Positions 54,102 through 61,960 of a stretch of DNA of 64,000 nt are shown here, one piece after another (position 1 is the stretch's first letter; the number at the start of each line of letters is the position of its first letter). The position numbers and the translations under genes are program-made. Origin of the DNA: Thermodesulfobacterium sp. TA1 (lineage in GTDB: Bacteria; Desulfobacterota; Thermodesulfobacteria; Thermodesulfobacteriales; Thermodesulfobacteriaceae); NCBI RefSeq assembly GCF_008630935.1, contig NZ_CP043908.1, positions 992,001 to 1,056,000 of the forward strand, given 5' to 3'. The notes under the pieces are model-generated. The model had not been told where the DNA came from, ran no database searches, and worked only from the letters and a program-made list of their open reading frames with translations.

Positions 54102-54449
54102 TTATCTTTTCTTAGGTTTTTCTACAGTATAGTAATAGCAATCAACCACTTGATCTTTATAAATAACTACCTTAAGTATTTCGGTATAATCTTCTCCTTT
54201 ATAACGGCTGGCTAAAGGTATACCCTCCCAAAAATTTTTAACCCTATAATAGTAATACCATTCTTCCTTTCCGTCTGGAAAGATAAAAACCTGAACAGGG
54301 GGGCCTAAAATTTGGGTGATTTCAAGCTTAGTGGTCTGATTAGGTTTGATAAGGCTGGCTTTAGAAGCTAAATTAGGGCCAGGCTTAGTGGCACAGCCAT
54401 AATAAAAAAAACTTAAAAGTAAAATTAACAACCAACTCTTTAACTTCAT
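54102..54449 (-). CDS. SmpA/OmlA (BamE)-like lipoprotein
   Basis: A 115-residue lipoprotein. Signal residues 1-18 (MKLKSWLLILLLSFFYYG) are followed by lipobox Cys19 in YYGCA. The mature part LIKPNQTTKLEITQILGPPVQVFIFPDGKEEWYYYY is the classic SmpA/OmlA motif, a short helix-helix-strand fold with LGxP and WYY. In BamE the fold helps outer-membrane protein assembly. Role here is inferred. It is the first gene of the pcm-LOG unit. Confidence 0.8.
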   Translation of the reverse strand: MKLKSWLLILLLSFFYYGCATKPGPNLASKASLIKPNQTTKLEITQILGPPVQVFIFPDGKEEWYYYYRVKNFWEGIPLASRYKGEDYTEILKVVIYKDQVVDCYYYTVEKPKKR

Positions 54450-54518
54450 TTTAGCACCTATCTTATCTTTAACAAAAATATTAACACAGATCCCTCTTTT
54501 AACAACAATCTTTTAGGT

Positions 54519-54524
54519 TAAAAT
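54519..54524 (+). promoter_or_regulatory. -10-like box of the ttuA gene, leaderless layout
   Basis: TAAAAT, seven bases before the ATG at 54532, with no ribosome site. No good -35 was found, so this is tentative and rests on the recurring spacing. Confidence 0.4.
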
Positions 54525-54531
54525 TAACAGC

Positions 54532-55842
54532 ATGGAGATAAAATATTATAAATGCGGCGGAGAAACCTTTGAATTAAACCTTAAACCCCTTCCGTTTAAA
54601 TGCAAAAGATGTAAAGAAAAAGAGGCTTTGGTAGAAATTCCTTCCCAGGGTATCAAGGTTTGTCCTGACTGCTTTAACCAGTTTTTTGAAAACCGCTTAA
54701 AAAACACTATAGAAAAATATAAAATGTTTCGTAAAGCTAAAAAAATAGGAGTTTTTGTTTCAGGAGGAAAAGACAGTGCTGCTCTTTTGTTTGGTTTAAA
54801 AAAAATCTTTCCTGACTTATCCCTTAAAGCTATCTATCTTAACTTAGGCATAAAATACTATTCAGAACTTGCAGAAGAAACGGTTAAAACCCTCTGCCAA
54901 GACATAGACGTTCCCCTTTATGTCTACAACTTACCCCAAGAAGAAGGATATTGTATAGATGAGTTTGTGCACACGATGTTTAAAAATAAAATATGCTCTG
55001 TATGTGGGGTTATAAAGCGTTATCTTTTTTCAAAAATTGCCAAAAAATTAGAAATAGATGTCATCGCCACAGGGCATCACCTTGACGATACCGTTTCTAC
55101 CATGTTAACCCTTTTTTTTCAAGGAGATTTTGAAGGAATAGTAAAGCTTGGTCCTGTGTTGCCTCCTATCTATCTTGGCCAAGCAACCAAGGTTAAACCC
55201 CTTTATCATACCCCTGAAAAAGAAATTTTTTACTACGTAGCACTAAACAAAATACCTATAGAAAGGTGCGGTTGTCCTCATGGAGAAATTACCCCAAGTA
55301 AAAAGAATAAAAAAATCTTAGAAATCTTTGAGCAAGAAAATAGACAGTTTAAGTATCAACTCCTTTCTGTGTTTGTGAAAAAACTCATCCCCCTTTTAAA
55401 AACCCATCCAGATTACCGATTTTCTCTTCCTGAGGTTAAAAATTGTATTAAATGTGGGGAGATCACCACTTCAGCAGATGAAGTATGTAGCCGCTGTAAA
55501 AGGGTTTCTCTGTTAGAAAAAATACCAGACAAAACCTTAGAAGTAACTCCAGAGGAGTTTAAAAAGTTTATACAAACCCAGCCGAGGGAAAGTTGGGTAG
55601 TCTTTGATCTTAGGGAAAAAGAAGATTTTGAAAAAGGGGCTTTTGAAGGGGCTTTATGGATTGACCCTAAGATAGTAGATAGCTCTTCTCGAAAACTTGC
55701 TAAACTTTTTAAGGCCTACAGAGATAAAACCCTGTTTTTCTATTGTTATACTGGCCGACTAAGTTATCTTTTAACCTTAAAACTTAGGAAAATAGGGATA
55801 AAAGCCTTTAACATAGGTTCTCCTGAAAAACTAATAAGTTAA
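54532..55842 (+). CDS. ttuA: TtuA-type tRNA 2-thiolation enzyme fused to rhodanese
   Basis: TtuA thiolates U54 of tRNA in thermophiles. The 436-residue protein has an N-terminal zinc ribbon (Cys24, Cys27, Cys44, Cys47), PP-loop SGGKDS (77-82), Fe-S ligand cysteines in KICSVCGV (154, 157) and RCGCPHG (246, 248), GHHLDDTVST, and a second zinc ribbon (Cys305, 308, 319, 322). Unlike ordinary TtuA of about 320 residues, it continues into a rhodanese domain (about 338-436) with VVFDLREKEDFEKGAFEGA and a catalytic-type Cys405 in YCYTGRLS. The fusion would bring a persulfide donor to the thiolase. It has a leaderless-type start and ends at a strong bidirectional terminator. Confidence 0.9.
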   Translation: MEIKYYKCGGETFELNLKPLPFKCKRCKEKEALVEIPSQGIKVCPDCFNQFFENRLKNTIEKYKMFRKAKKIGVFVSGGKDSAALLFGLKKIFPDLSLKAIYLNLGIKYYSELAEETVKTLCQDIDVPLYVYNLPQEEGYCIDEFVHTMFKNKICSVCGVIKRYLFSKIAKKLEIDVIATGHHLDDTVSTMLTLFFQGDFEGIVKLGPVLPPIYLGQATKVKPLYHTPEKEIFYYVALNKIPIERCGCPHGEITPSKKNKKILEIFEQENRQFKYQLLSVFVKKLIPLLKTHPDYRFSLPEVKNCIKCGEITTSADEVCSRCKRVSLLEKIPDKTLEVTPEEFKKFIQTQPRESWVVFDLREKEDFEKGAFEGALWIDPKIVDSSSRKLAKLFKAYRDKTLFFYCYTGRLSYLLTLKLRKIGIKAFNIGSPEKLIS

Positions 55843-55889
55843 AAAAGCCAAGGGTGAGGATTAAAGTTCCATCAAACCCTGGCTTTTTT
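55843..55889. terminator. Bidirectional hairpin terminator between ttuA and the rubredoxin gene
   Basis: AAAAAGCCAAGGG (with one bulged A) pairs with CCCTGGCTTTTTT across a short loop. The A run and T run flank the stem, so it can end both the plus-strand ttuA transcript and the minus-strand rubredoxin transcript. Confidence 0.85.
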
Positions 55890-55903
55890 AAAAATTTTAA
55901 CTA

Positions 55904-56107
55904 TTAAGAACTTTCCTTTCCTATTTCATCCATAGGCCTAAAAGCTTTTTTAGTTGCCCCACAAACCGGACATTTCCAATCATCAGGTAATTTCTCAAAA
56001 GGTGTACCTGGAGGTATTTTACCTTTTCTATCCCCTTTGCTTGGAACATAAATATAACCACAGTTTGTCGTTGAACAAATCCAAGCTCCTTCAAAATCTT
56101 TTGGCAT
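55904..56107 (-). CDS. Rubredoxin with a CX4C first cysteine pair
   Basis: A small one-iron electron carrier of 67 residues. The body [27 protein letters not shown] is textbook rubredoxin, with Cys46 and Cys49 as the second pair. The first pair is Cys11-STTN-Cys16, four residues between cysteines where most rubredoxins have two (CxxCG). I recall a CX4C rubredoxin from Desulfovibrio, so this is a rare but known variant. AGGAGG lies six bases before the ATG. It stands alone, with a hairpin in its leader region and an IS derivative further upstream. Confidence 0.93.
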   Translation of the reverse strand: MPKDFEGAWICSTTNCGYIYVPSKGDRKGKIPPGTPFEKLPDDWKCPVCGATKKAFRPMDEIGKESS

Positions 56108-56152
56108 CTTCTGCCTCCTAAAACATCTCTTATTTAGAAGAATAAATCAAAA

Positions 56153-56171
56153 AATAGTTTTTACAACTATT
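56153..56171. terminator. A/T-rich hairpin upstream of the rubredoxin gene
   Basis: AATAGTT-TTTAC-AACTATT, perfect seven-base-pair stem with A and T runs on both sides. On the minus strand it lies 46 bases before the rubredoxin ATG and could act as a weak terminator or attenuator. Few G-C pairs make it weak. Confidence 0.4.
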
Positions 56172-56206
56172 AAAAAATTTTTAAATTTAAATAAATTTTT
56201 GTCATA

Positions 56207-56425
56207 GTGCCTCTTTTATTGTATAAAGACTCTTTTGAGGAGGTATGGTAGTCCCCAGATTACACTTTATTAAATCCTCAAGTATAAATACATGCTAAAT
56301 TTCTTATGAAACAATTTTTAAAATCTCTTCTAAGGAATGAAAAAGTAATAATCTCTATTTGTTTTTCTTAAAGAAGCTACCATGCCTTTTATTATTCTTC
56401 AAGCTCTACGCAATTAATAAGGCAC
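56207..56425 (-). mobile_element. 219-base deletion derivative of the IS256-family element
   Basis: The right end, read inverted, begins GTGCCTTATTAATTGCGTAG, like the left end at 50396. The left end GTGCCTCTTTTATTGTATAA and GGTATGGTAGTCCCC match the inverted right end near 51291, so it is in minus orientation. Inside, fragments LEEILK and GAGGATTTAATAA match the middle and the 3' end of the transposase. It has both ends but no coding capacity, like a MITE. The flanks (TTGTCATA left, TACCGATT right) show no target duplication. Confidence 0.8.
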
Positions 56426-56537
56426 TACCGATTATTAGTCTTGATTTTTTAATCAAATCTGATATGCTAAACAGTTAAACATATTAAATTAAAAAGCGTA
56501 ATACAGAAGCTACTGATGGCACCTAAATAAGTTGGTC

Positions 56538-57317
56538 ATGTCTGATTTATTTTTTATAATTAAAAAGTTTTTTGTTTTCCTATTTCGTCCCTCAAGTTTA
56601 ATATTTCTCTTTCTTTTAACTGTAAGTATCTATGTGGTTCTTGGTAAAAGAAGGGGAAGACGGAGGTTTTTTCTTTTTGTAGCTGTGGCTCTTTACTATC
56701 TATCAACCACACCTTTTTTACCTTATTTTCTCTTAAAACAATTAGAAAAAAATTATCCTATTCCTCCTCAAGAAGAGATAGCAAAAGTTGAAAAGATTAT
56801 AGTTTTGACAGGTAGGGTGTATGGTCAAAAGGACCTTGGGTTAGAAGAGAGATTTAGTAAAGAAACGTTAGTAAGATTTTTTAAAGCTTTAGAATTAAAA
56901 AAGGTCTATCCTGAAAAAAAGGTCATCATCGTAGGGGGTTCATACGAAGACCTTAACTTCAAGGGTGCTTCTTATTTAAAGGAGTTTGCCGGTAAATTAG
57001 GTTATCAGGTTGAGGCTATAGATATCCCCTTAGATACAGAAACCAGCGTAAAAACCATTAAAAAATTACTTTCTTCTCCTGAAGAAAGATTTCTTCTGCT
57101 AACCTCAGCTTATCATCTTCCGAGGGCTATTATTCTTTTTAAAAAGGAAGGATTAAATCCTATTCCTTATCCTACTAACTACAACCACAAACTTTGTAAA
57201 CCAGACTTTTCGGTTAGCAACTTCTTTCCTAACGACCTTTACTTTAGTTTAACTAATTTGGCTTTTCATGAATACCTTGGTATACTATTTTATAAGATTA
57301 AATTTCTCTTGTTTTAA
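56538..57317 (+). CDS. YdcF/DUF218-family membrane protein (ElyC-like)
   Basis: A 259-residue protein with two N-terminal membrane segments (about 10-31 and 40-65) and a DUF218 domain. The domain has IIVLTGRVYGQKDLGLEERFSKETLVRFFKAL, KKVIIVGG, DIPLDTETSVKTIKKLL and LLLTSAYHLPRAIILFKKEGL, the family motifs. ElyC-type members affect peptidoglycan or lipid-carrier recycling; function here is inferred. I use ATG at 56538; a TTG two codons earlier is possible. It is followed 14 bases later by gmhA. Confidence 0.85.
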   Translation: MSDLFFIIKKFFVFLFRPSSLIFLFLLTVSIYVVLGKRRGRRRFFLFVAVALYYLSTTPFLPYFLLKQLEKNYPIPPQEEIAKVEKIIVLTGRVYGQKDLGLEERFSKETLVRFFKALELKKVYPEKKVIIVGGSYEDLNFKGASYLKEFAGKLGYQVEAIDIPLDTETSVKTIKKLLSSPEERFLLLTSAYHLPRAIILFKKEGLNPIPYPTNYNHKLCKPDFSVSNFFPNDLYFSLTNLAFHEYLGILFYKIKFLLF

Positions 57318-57331
57318 ACGAGGCCTTTGTT

Positions 57332-57910
57332 ATGGAAAAACTGATTGTTAAAGTATTAGCCATAGGAGAAAGTTCAAGAAAAATTCAGGAAGAGTTTTTA
57401 AAGACTGAAGGCCCAAAAATCGTTGAGGTTGCGGTTTTAGCTAAAGAGGTCATTCTAAAAGGTGGTAAAATCTTAATCTTTGGTAATGGAGGAAGTGCGG
57501 CTGATGCTCAACATCTCGCAGCAGAGTTGGTAAACAGATTTAAAAAAGAGAGAAAACCCCTTCCTGCCATCGCCCTCACTACCGATACCTCCATACTTAC
57601 GGCGGTTTCTAATGATTATGATTTTTCTCAGGTGTTTGTAAAACAGATTTTAGCCTTAGGAAAAAAGGGAGATTTAGCCTTAGGAATAAGCACCAGCGGA
57701 AATTCTCCAAACGTCATAGAAGGATTAAAAACCGCTAAGGAGCTTGGGCTTTATACCGTGGGGTTGACCGGTGGAACCGGTGGAAAAATGAAGCCTTGGT
57801 GTGACCATCTAATAGTCGTGCCAAGCCAAGACACCCCACGCATCCAAGAAGGACACCTACTTTTTCTTCATCTTTTTTCAGAGTTGCTTGAAGACCTTAT
57901 TTTTTCATAA
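57332..57910 (+). CDS. gmhA: Phosphoheptose isomerase
   Basis: Converts sedoheptulose-7-phosphate to heptose-7-phosphate for LPS core. The 192-residue SIS protein has GNGGSAADAQHLAAELVNRF (about 50-69), LTTDTSILTAVSNDYDF, GISTSGNSPNVIEGL and the C-terminal TPRIQEGHLLFLHLF with the metal/substrate residues. Length is as in the family. It is seven bases before tsaD and follows the ydcF-like gene. It agrees with LPS genes lptA and lptB in the window. Confidence 0.95.
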   Translation: MEKLIVKVLAIGESSRKIQEEFLKTEGPKIVEVAVLAKEVILKGGKILIFGNGGSAADAQHLAAELVNRFKKERKPLPAIALTTDTSILTAVSNDYDFSQVFVKQILALGKKGDLALGISTSGNSPNVIEGLKTAKELGLYTVGLTGGTGGKMKPWCDHLIVVPSQDTPRIQEGHLLFLHLFSELLEDLIFS

Positions 57911-57916
57911 ATAAAC

Positions 57917-58918
57917 ATGCTGTTAGCCATAGAAACTTCTTGCGACGAAACAGGGGTTGCTCTTTTTTCTGAAGAAGGAAAACTTATCTCTCATCTTCTT
58001 TACTCTCAGGTAGCCATTCATTCTCCCTTTGGGGGTATCGTACCAGAAATTGCCTCAAGAAAACAGCTTGAAGTGCTTTACCCGTTTATAAAAAACCTGT
58101 TAGCACAAACCCATACTGAGGTTTCTCAGATAAAAGCTGTAGCTGCTACCTTTGGACCTGGATTAATAGGGTCTCTTTTGGTAGGGGTCTCAATAGCTAA
58201 AGCCCTTAGCTTTGCACTTAAAATCCCTCTTATTGCAGTAGACCATCTACATGCCCATCTAACGGCTGTTTTTTTAGAAAAAGAGGTAGAATTTCCCTTC
58301 ATAGGGCTACTTGTCTCCGGTGGACACACAGCCCTTTTTTGGGTAAAATCTTTTTTTGAATACTATGTTATAGGTCATACTAAAGATGACGCAGCCGGGG
58401 AAGCCTTTGATAAAGTAGCTAAAATCTTAGGATTAGGTTATCCTGGTGGTCCGAAAATAAGTCAGCTTGCTGAAAAAGGAGACCCAGAGGCTATCTGTTT
58501 TCCCAGACCGCTTTTAGAATCTAAATCCTTAGACTTTAGTTTTTCTGGACTTAAGACCGCGGTGTTAAACTATGTTAAAAACCACCCTTCTTATAAAATA
58601 GAAGACCTTTGTGCTGGTTTTGAAGAGGCGGTGTGCGACGTATTAATAACTAAAACCTTTAAAGCGGTTGAAGCCTTAAACATAAAAAGAGTGGTGGTAG
58701 CAGGTGGGGTAGCAGCTAATAAAAGGCTGAGAAAAAGATTTTTAGAAAAGGCCTCTACTATTGACGCAGAAGTTTATTTTCCTTCTTTAGAATTTTGTAC
58801 CGATAACGCAGCCATGGTAGGATTAGTAGGATATAAAAGTTGGATAAACAAGAAGTATGCCGACCTAAGCACAGAACCTTATGCAAGGGCTGTTTTTCAA
58901 AAAATCAATATTATTTAA
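57917..58918 (+). CDS. tsaD: tRNA N6-threonylcarbamoyltransferase TsaD
   Basis: TsaD transfers threonylcarbamoyl to A37 of ANN-decoding tRNAs. The 333-residue protein has METSCDET-like AIETSCDETGVAL, GIVPEIASRKQLE, the metal-binding histidines His110 and His114 (DHLHAH), GLLVSGGHTALF, DDAAGEAFDKVAKILGLGYPGG, and DNAAMVGLVG with the last metal Asp. It overlaps the convergent NtrC-type gene by four bases. Partners TsaB, TsaC and TsaE are not here. Confidence 0.97.
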   Translation: MLLAIETSCDETGVALFSEEGKLISHLLYSQVAIHSPFGGIVPEIASRKQLEVLYPFIKNLLAQTHTEVSQIKAVAATFGPGLIGSLLVGVSIAKALSFALKIPLIAVDHLHAHLTAVFLEKEVEFPFIGLLVSGGHTALFWVKSFFEYYVIGHTKDDAAGEAFDKVAKILGLGYPGGPKISQLAEKGDPEAICFPRPLLESKSLDFSFSGLKTAVLNYVKNHPSYKIEDLCAGFEEAVCDVLITKTFKAVEALNIKRVVVAGGVAANKRLRKRFLEKASTIDAEVYFPSLEFCTDNAAMVGLVGYKSWINKKYADLSTEPYARAVFQKINII

Positions 58919-60297
58919 AATTCCTCTAATTCTTCTTTTATTCCTAATTCTTTGATTTTTTTCTGAAGATAAGCCCTTTCAATACCTATTTCTCTTGCAG
59001 TATGAGAAATGTTGCCCCCATGTTCTAAAAGTTTTCTCCTAATAAATTCCTTCTCAAAAAGTTGTTTGGCGGACCTAAGATCTTTTTCCTTAAACCAAGG
59101 CTGGTCTTGAGAGAAAACATAGGTCTTATCTTTTAAAAGATGCTTAAAATCCTCAGGTAGGTCCTCATATCCGATTTCTTTTTTGTTAGAAAGAATGACT
59201 AACCTTTCTATAAAATTTTTCAACTCTCTCACATTGCCAGGCCAGTGATATTCCATTAAAACTGAAAGGGCATCTGGTTTTAGATGTTTCCTACCAGAGG
59301 CTGTTTTATAACTCATCTCTTCTAAAAATTCTTCTACCAAAACCGGTATGTCCTCTTTTCTTTCTCTTAGAGGCGGGATATAGATAGGGAAAGCATTAAG
59401 CCTATAAAACAAGTCTTCTCTAAACGAGCCTTTTTTTATGGCATCTCTTAAGTCTTTATTGGTTGCTGCTATAATCCTTACGTCTACTTCTATAGATCGG
59501 GTTCCACCTAACCTTTCAAATTTTTTTTCTTGTAAAACCCTTAACATCTTAGCTTGAGAAGCAAGGCTCATATCTCCTACTTCATCAAGAAACAGAGTGC
59601 CACGATTAGCCAACTCTAACTTTCCTGCTTTTGAAGTAAAAGCCCCAGTAAAAGCCCCTTTTTCATACCCAAAAAGCTCAGCCTCTATCAAGGTATCAGG
59701 AATGGCTGCACAGTTTACCTCTACAAAAGCCTCCTTAGCCCTATGCGAATAAAGATGAATAAGCTTAGCTACTACTTCTTTTCCTACCCCTGATTCACCT
59801 AAAATGAGGACGGTAGTATCAGTAGGGGCTACTTTATGAATAATGTCTCGTAAATTTTTAATGGCAGATGAAACCCCGGTTAATTTGACCTCGCCAAGCA
59901 ATTTTTCTCTTAGCCTTTTGTTTTCTTCCTCTAAAGAACTTACCTTTAAGGCATTTTCTAAGGTAACTATTATCCTTTCATAAGAAAGAGGTTTTTCTAT
60001 AAAATCGAAGGCTCCCATTTTAATAGCCTTTACTGCGGTTTCTATGGTCCCATGCCCAGAAATAACGATTACCGGTAAAAAAGGATACATCTTCCTGATG
60101 GTATCTAAGACCTCAAGGCCGTCTGCGTCTTTGAGCCAAAGGTCTAAAAAAACCGCATCTGGAGGTCTAAAGTTTATCTCCTTTAAAAAATCTTTAGCAT
60201 AAAGAAAGGTTTTTACACGATAGTTTTCGTCTCTAAGAATGTCTTCTAAAACTTCTAAAATTCCGATTTCATCATCAAGAACCCAAACTTCTTTCAT
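58915..60297 (-). CDS. Sigma-54-dependent response regulator (NtrC/AtoC type)
   Basis: A 460-residue activator. The receiver has phosphoacceptor Asp52 (FLDLWLKDADG) and Lys102 in EKPLSYER. The AAA+ domain has Walker A GESGVGKE (167-174), the sigma-54 contact loop GAFTGA (214-219), Walker B LFLDEVGD, and FREDLFYRLN. A Fis-type HTH ends it (ARE IGIERAYLQKKIKEL). All motifs are intact. No histidine kinase is adjacent, so its signal is unknown. I prefer the second ATG (60297), which lies seven bases after the -10 box; the first ATG is at 60300. The window's rpoN supplies its sigma factor. Confidence 0.94.
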   Translation of the reverse strand: MKEVWVLDDEIGILEVLEDILRDENYRVKTFLYAKDFLKEINFRPPDAVFLDLWLKDADGLEVLDTIRKMYPFLPVIVISGHGTIETAVKAIKMGAFDFIEKPLSYERIIVTLENALKVSSLEEENKRLREKLLGEVKLTGVSSAIKNLRDIIHKVAPTDTTVLILGESGVGKEVVAKLIHLYSHRAKEAFVEVNCAAIPDTLIEAELFGYEKGAFTGAFTSKAGKLELANRGTLFLDEVGDMSLASQAKMLRVLQEKKFERLGGTRSIEVDVRIIAATNKDLRDAIKKGSFREDLFYRLNAFPIYIPPLRERKEDIPVLVEEFLEEMSYKTASGRKHLKPDALSVLMEYHWPGNVRELKNFIERLVILSNKKEIGYEDLPEDFKHLLKDKTYVFSQDQPWFKEKDLRSAKQLFEKEFIRRKLLEHGGNISHTAREIGIERAYLQKKIKELGIKEELEEF

Positions 60298-60304
60298 CAT
60301 GTTA

Positions 60305-60334
60305 AAAATATGACCTTCTCTTTTAAAATGTCAA
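60305..60334 (-). promoter_or_regulatory. Leaderless promoter of the NtrC-type gene
   Basis: On the minus strand: perfect -35 TTGACA (60329-60334), 18-base spacer, -10 TATTTT (60305-60310), seven bases to the second ATG at 60297. No ribosome site. Confidence 0.65.
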
Positions 60335-60355
60335 GGATTAATTCCGAGGATTATT

Positions 60356-61132
60356 CTATCCTAAATAAGTATCCAGAGACATCATGATAAGAAAACCTAA
60401 ACCAAAACCTAAGGAAGAATAATCGGTATTGGCAGCTTTTTGAGCCTCAGGAAGTAACTCTTCTATGGTTACGAAAATCATCGCACCTGCAGCAAAACTT
60501 AAAGCATAAGGTAAAAAATAAGAAGAATAAGAAACTATACCAAAACCTACTAACGCAAAGATTGGTTCCACTATAGCTGAGAAAAAGCTTAAATAAAACG
60601 CCTTAAATTTAGACATTCCACTAAATTTAAGGGTCAACCCTAAGGCTAAGCCTTCAGGGATGTTTTGAATTCCTATTCCTAAGGCTAAATTTATGGCCTC
60701 TTTAAGCAAATATGTATCTTCATTTACACTACCAAAGGCAACTCCTATCGCCAATCCTTCGGGTATATTATGAAGGGTAATGGCTAAAAAAACTAACACG
60801 CTAACATTTAAAGAAACCTTAAACCCCTCGGTCTCTTCCTTAGAAGCAAAAAGATGTAAATGAGGTACAACTAAATCCAAAAGTCTTAAAAACAAAACAC
60901 CTAAAATAAAACCTATGCTTACAGAAACAAAAGGTGGAAAAACTGAAGCCTTAGCTATCTCTAAAGCTGGAACCAACAAAGACCAAAAGCTTGCTGCAAT
61001 CATTACCCCAGCTGAAAACCCTAAAGAAATAGAAAAAAATTTAGGGTTCGGTCGGTTAAACAAGAAAACTCCTAAACCACCCAACCCAGTAGTTAACCAA
61101 GTAAAAATGCCTGCTAAAAGGACGTTTATCAT
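60356..61132 (-). CDS. ZIP-family metal transporter
   Basis: A 258-residue membrane protein with eight hydrophobic segments. Family metal motifs are present: HNIPEGLAIGVAFG (about 122-135) and GIQNIPEGLALGLTL (about 152-166), with HLHLF in the variable loop. It likely takes up zinc or other divalent metals, like ZupT. It is 11 bases after the TtcA-like gene and 55 bases before the NtrC-type gene, so it may be read with the TtcA-like gene. Confidence 0.9.
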   Translation of the reverse strand: MINVLLAGIFTWLTTGLGGLGVFLFNRPNPKFFSISLGFSAGVMIAASFWSLLVPALEIAKASVFPPFVSVSIGFILGVLFLRLLDLVVPHLHLFASKEETEGFKVSLNVSVLVFLAITLHNIPEGLAIGVAFGSVNEDTYLLKEAINLALGIGIQNIPEGLALGLTLKFSGMSKFKAFYLSFFSAIVEPIFALVGFGIVSYSSYFLPYALSFAAGAMIFVTIEELLPEAQKAANTDYSSLGFGLGFLIMMSLDTYLG

Positions 61133-61143
61133 TTACTCTACAC

Positions 61144-61944
61144 TTATTCCTCAGGGTTGTTTTTATTGAAAAGGTTATTTTTATAAGTTGAAGCAGGCTT
61201 TTTAGGTAAATACTCAAACTTTGGGTTAAACATTGCGTTAAAGATGCTTTTTTTAATCCTTGGGTCTAAGAGATATACATTTTCTTTAAGCCAATTCTCT
61301 ATAAACTTACGTTTGGTTTGTTCAGAAAAAGGACAAGGGTTTTTTAAAACCTCCCAACCTTGGGACTTTACAAAACGAGAAATCATGTCTTTTTCTACAA
61401 AAACAAGAGGTCTTATTAGATAGAGATTTCCTTTAAACATTTCTTGCACCGGTAGAATGGTAGAAAGTTCTCCATGGTAAAAAAGGTTGATAAAAAAAGT
61501 TACCAAAAGGTCGTCTTTATGATGTCCAAAGGCTATCTTGTTAGCCTGCCAAGCCTCAGCCAGTTTAAAAAGATGTTTTCTTCTATGCCAAGAACAAACA
61601 AAACAAGGGGCTGTGGTCTTTTTTTCTGCAACCTCTAAAGCCTGCTTTCCACAATCGGTTTTTTCTACATAAAATTCCATATTAAGACTTTGGCAAAAAT
61701 TTCTAAGCCTCTCAACCCCCTTCTCATAAACCTCTTGATCACAGGGAAATCCCATGTCTAAATGTACCCCGATCAACCGATAATTAACCCTTAATTTTTT
61801 TCTCCACTCACTTAAAAAATAAGCCAGAGCAAGGCTATCTTCTCCTCCAGACATGGCCACAATAATAAAATCCTCTGCAGATAGCATTTGATATCCGAAA
61901 ATTGCCTTACCTACCAAACGTTTTATCTTATTATAAAGGCTCAT
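61144..61944 (-). CDS. TtcA-like tRNA 2-thiocytidine/thiolation enzyme
   Basis: A 266-residue PP-loop ATPase of the TtcA/TtuA group. It has the PP-loop variant SGGEDSLALAYFLS (32-45; Glu replaces the usual Lys), the Fe-S type CxxC in PCFVCSWHRRKHLFKLA, GHHKDDLLVTFFINLFYHGEL and NPCPFSEQTKR with the third cysteine. TtcA of E. coli makes 2-thiocytidine-32. The Lys to Glu change in SGGKDS is also seen in some family members. Target base is inferred. TATAAA lies seven bases before the ATG. It is followed by the ZIP gene. Confidence 0.85.
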   Translation of the reverse strand: MSLYNKIKRLVGKAIFGYQMLSAEDFIIVAMSGGEDSLALAYFLSEWRKKLRVNYRLIGVHLDMGFPCDQEVYEKGVERLRNFCQSLNMEFYVEKTDCGKQALEVAEKKTTAPCFVCSWHRRKHLFKLAEAWQANKIAFGHHKDDLLVTFFINLFYHGELSTILPVQEMFKGNLYLIRPLVFVEKDMISRFVKSQGWEVLKNPCPFSEQTKRKFIENWLKENVYLLDPRIKKSIFNAMFNPKFEYLPKKPASTYKNNLFNKNNPEE

Positions 61945-61951
61945 CTTGATA

Positions 61952-61957
61952 TTTATA
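61952..61957 (-). promoter_or_regulatory. -10-like box of the TtcA-like gene, leaderless layout
   Basis: TATAAA on the minus strand, seven bases before the ATG at 61944; no ribosome site and only a weak -35. It lies in the 16-base gap after the GlcD-type gene, so the gene may have both an operon and its own leaderless transcript. Confidence 0.4.
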
Positions 61958-61960
61958 ACC

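Noticed and set aside
61144-61944. TtcA-like gene as a decayed enzyme because of SGGEDS
   Set aside because: The change lies at one PP-loop position only, and the cysteines and GHHKDD motif are intact, so treated as functional.
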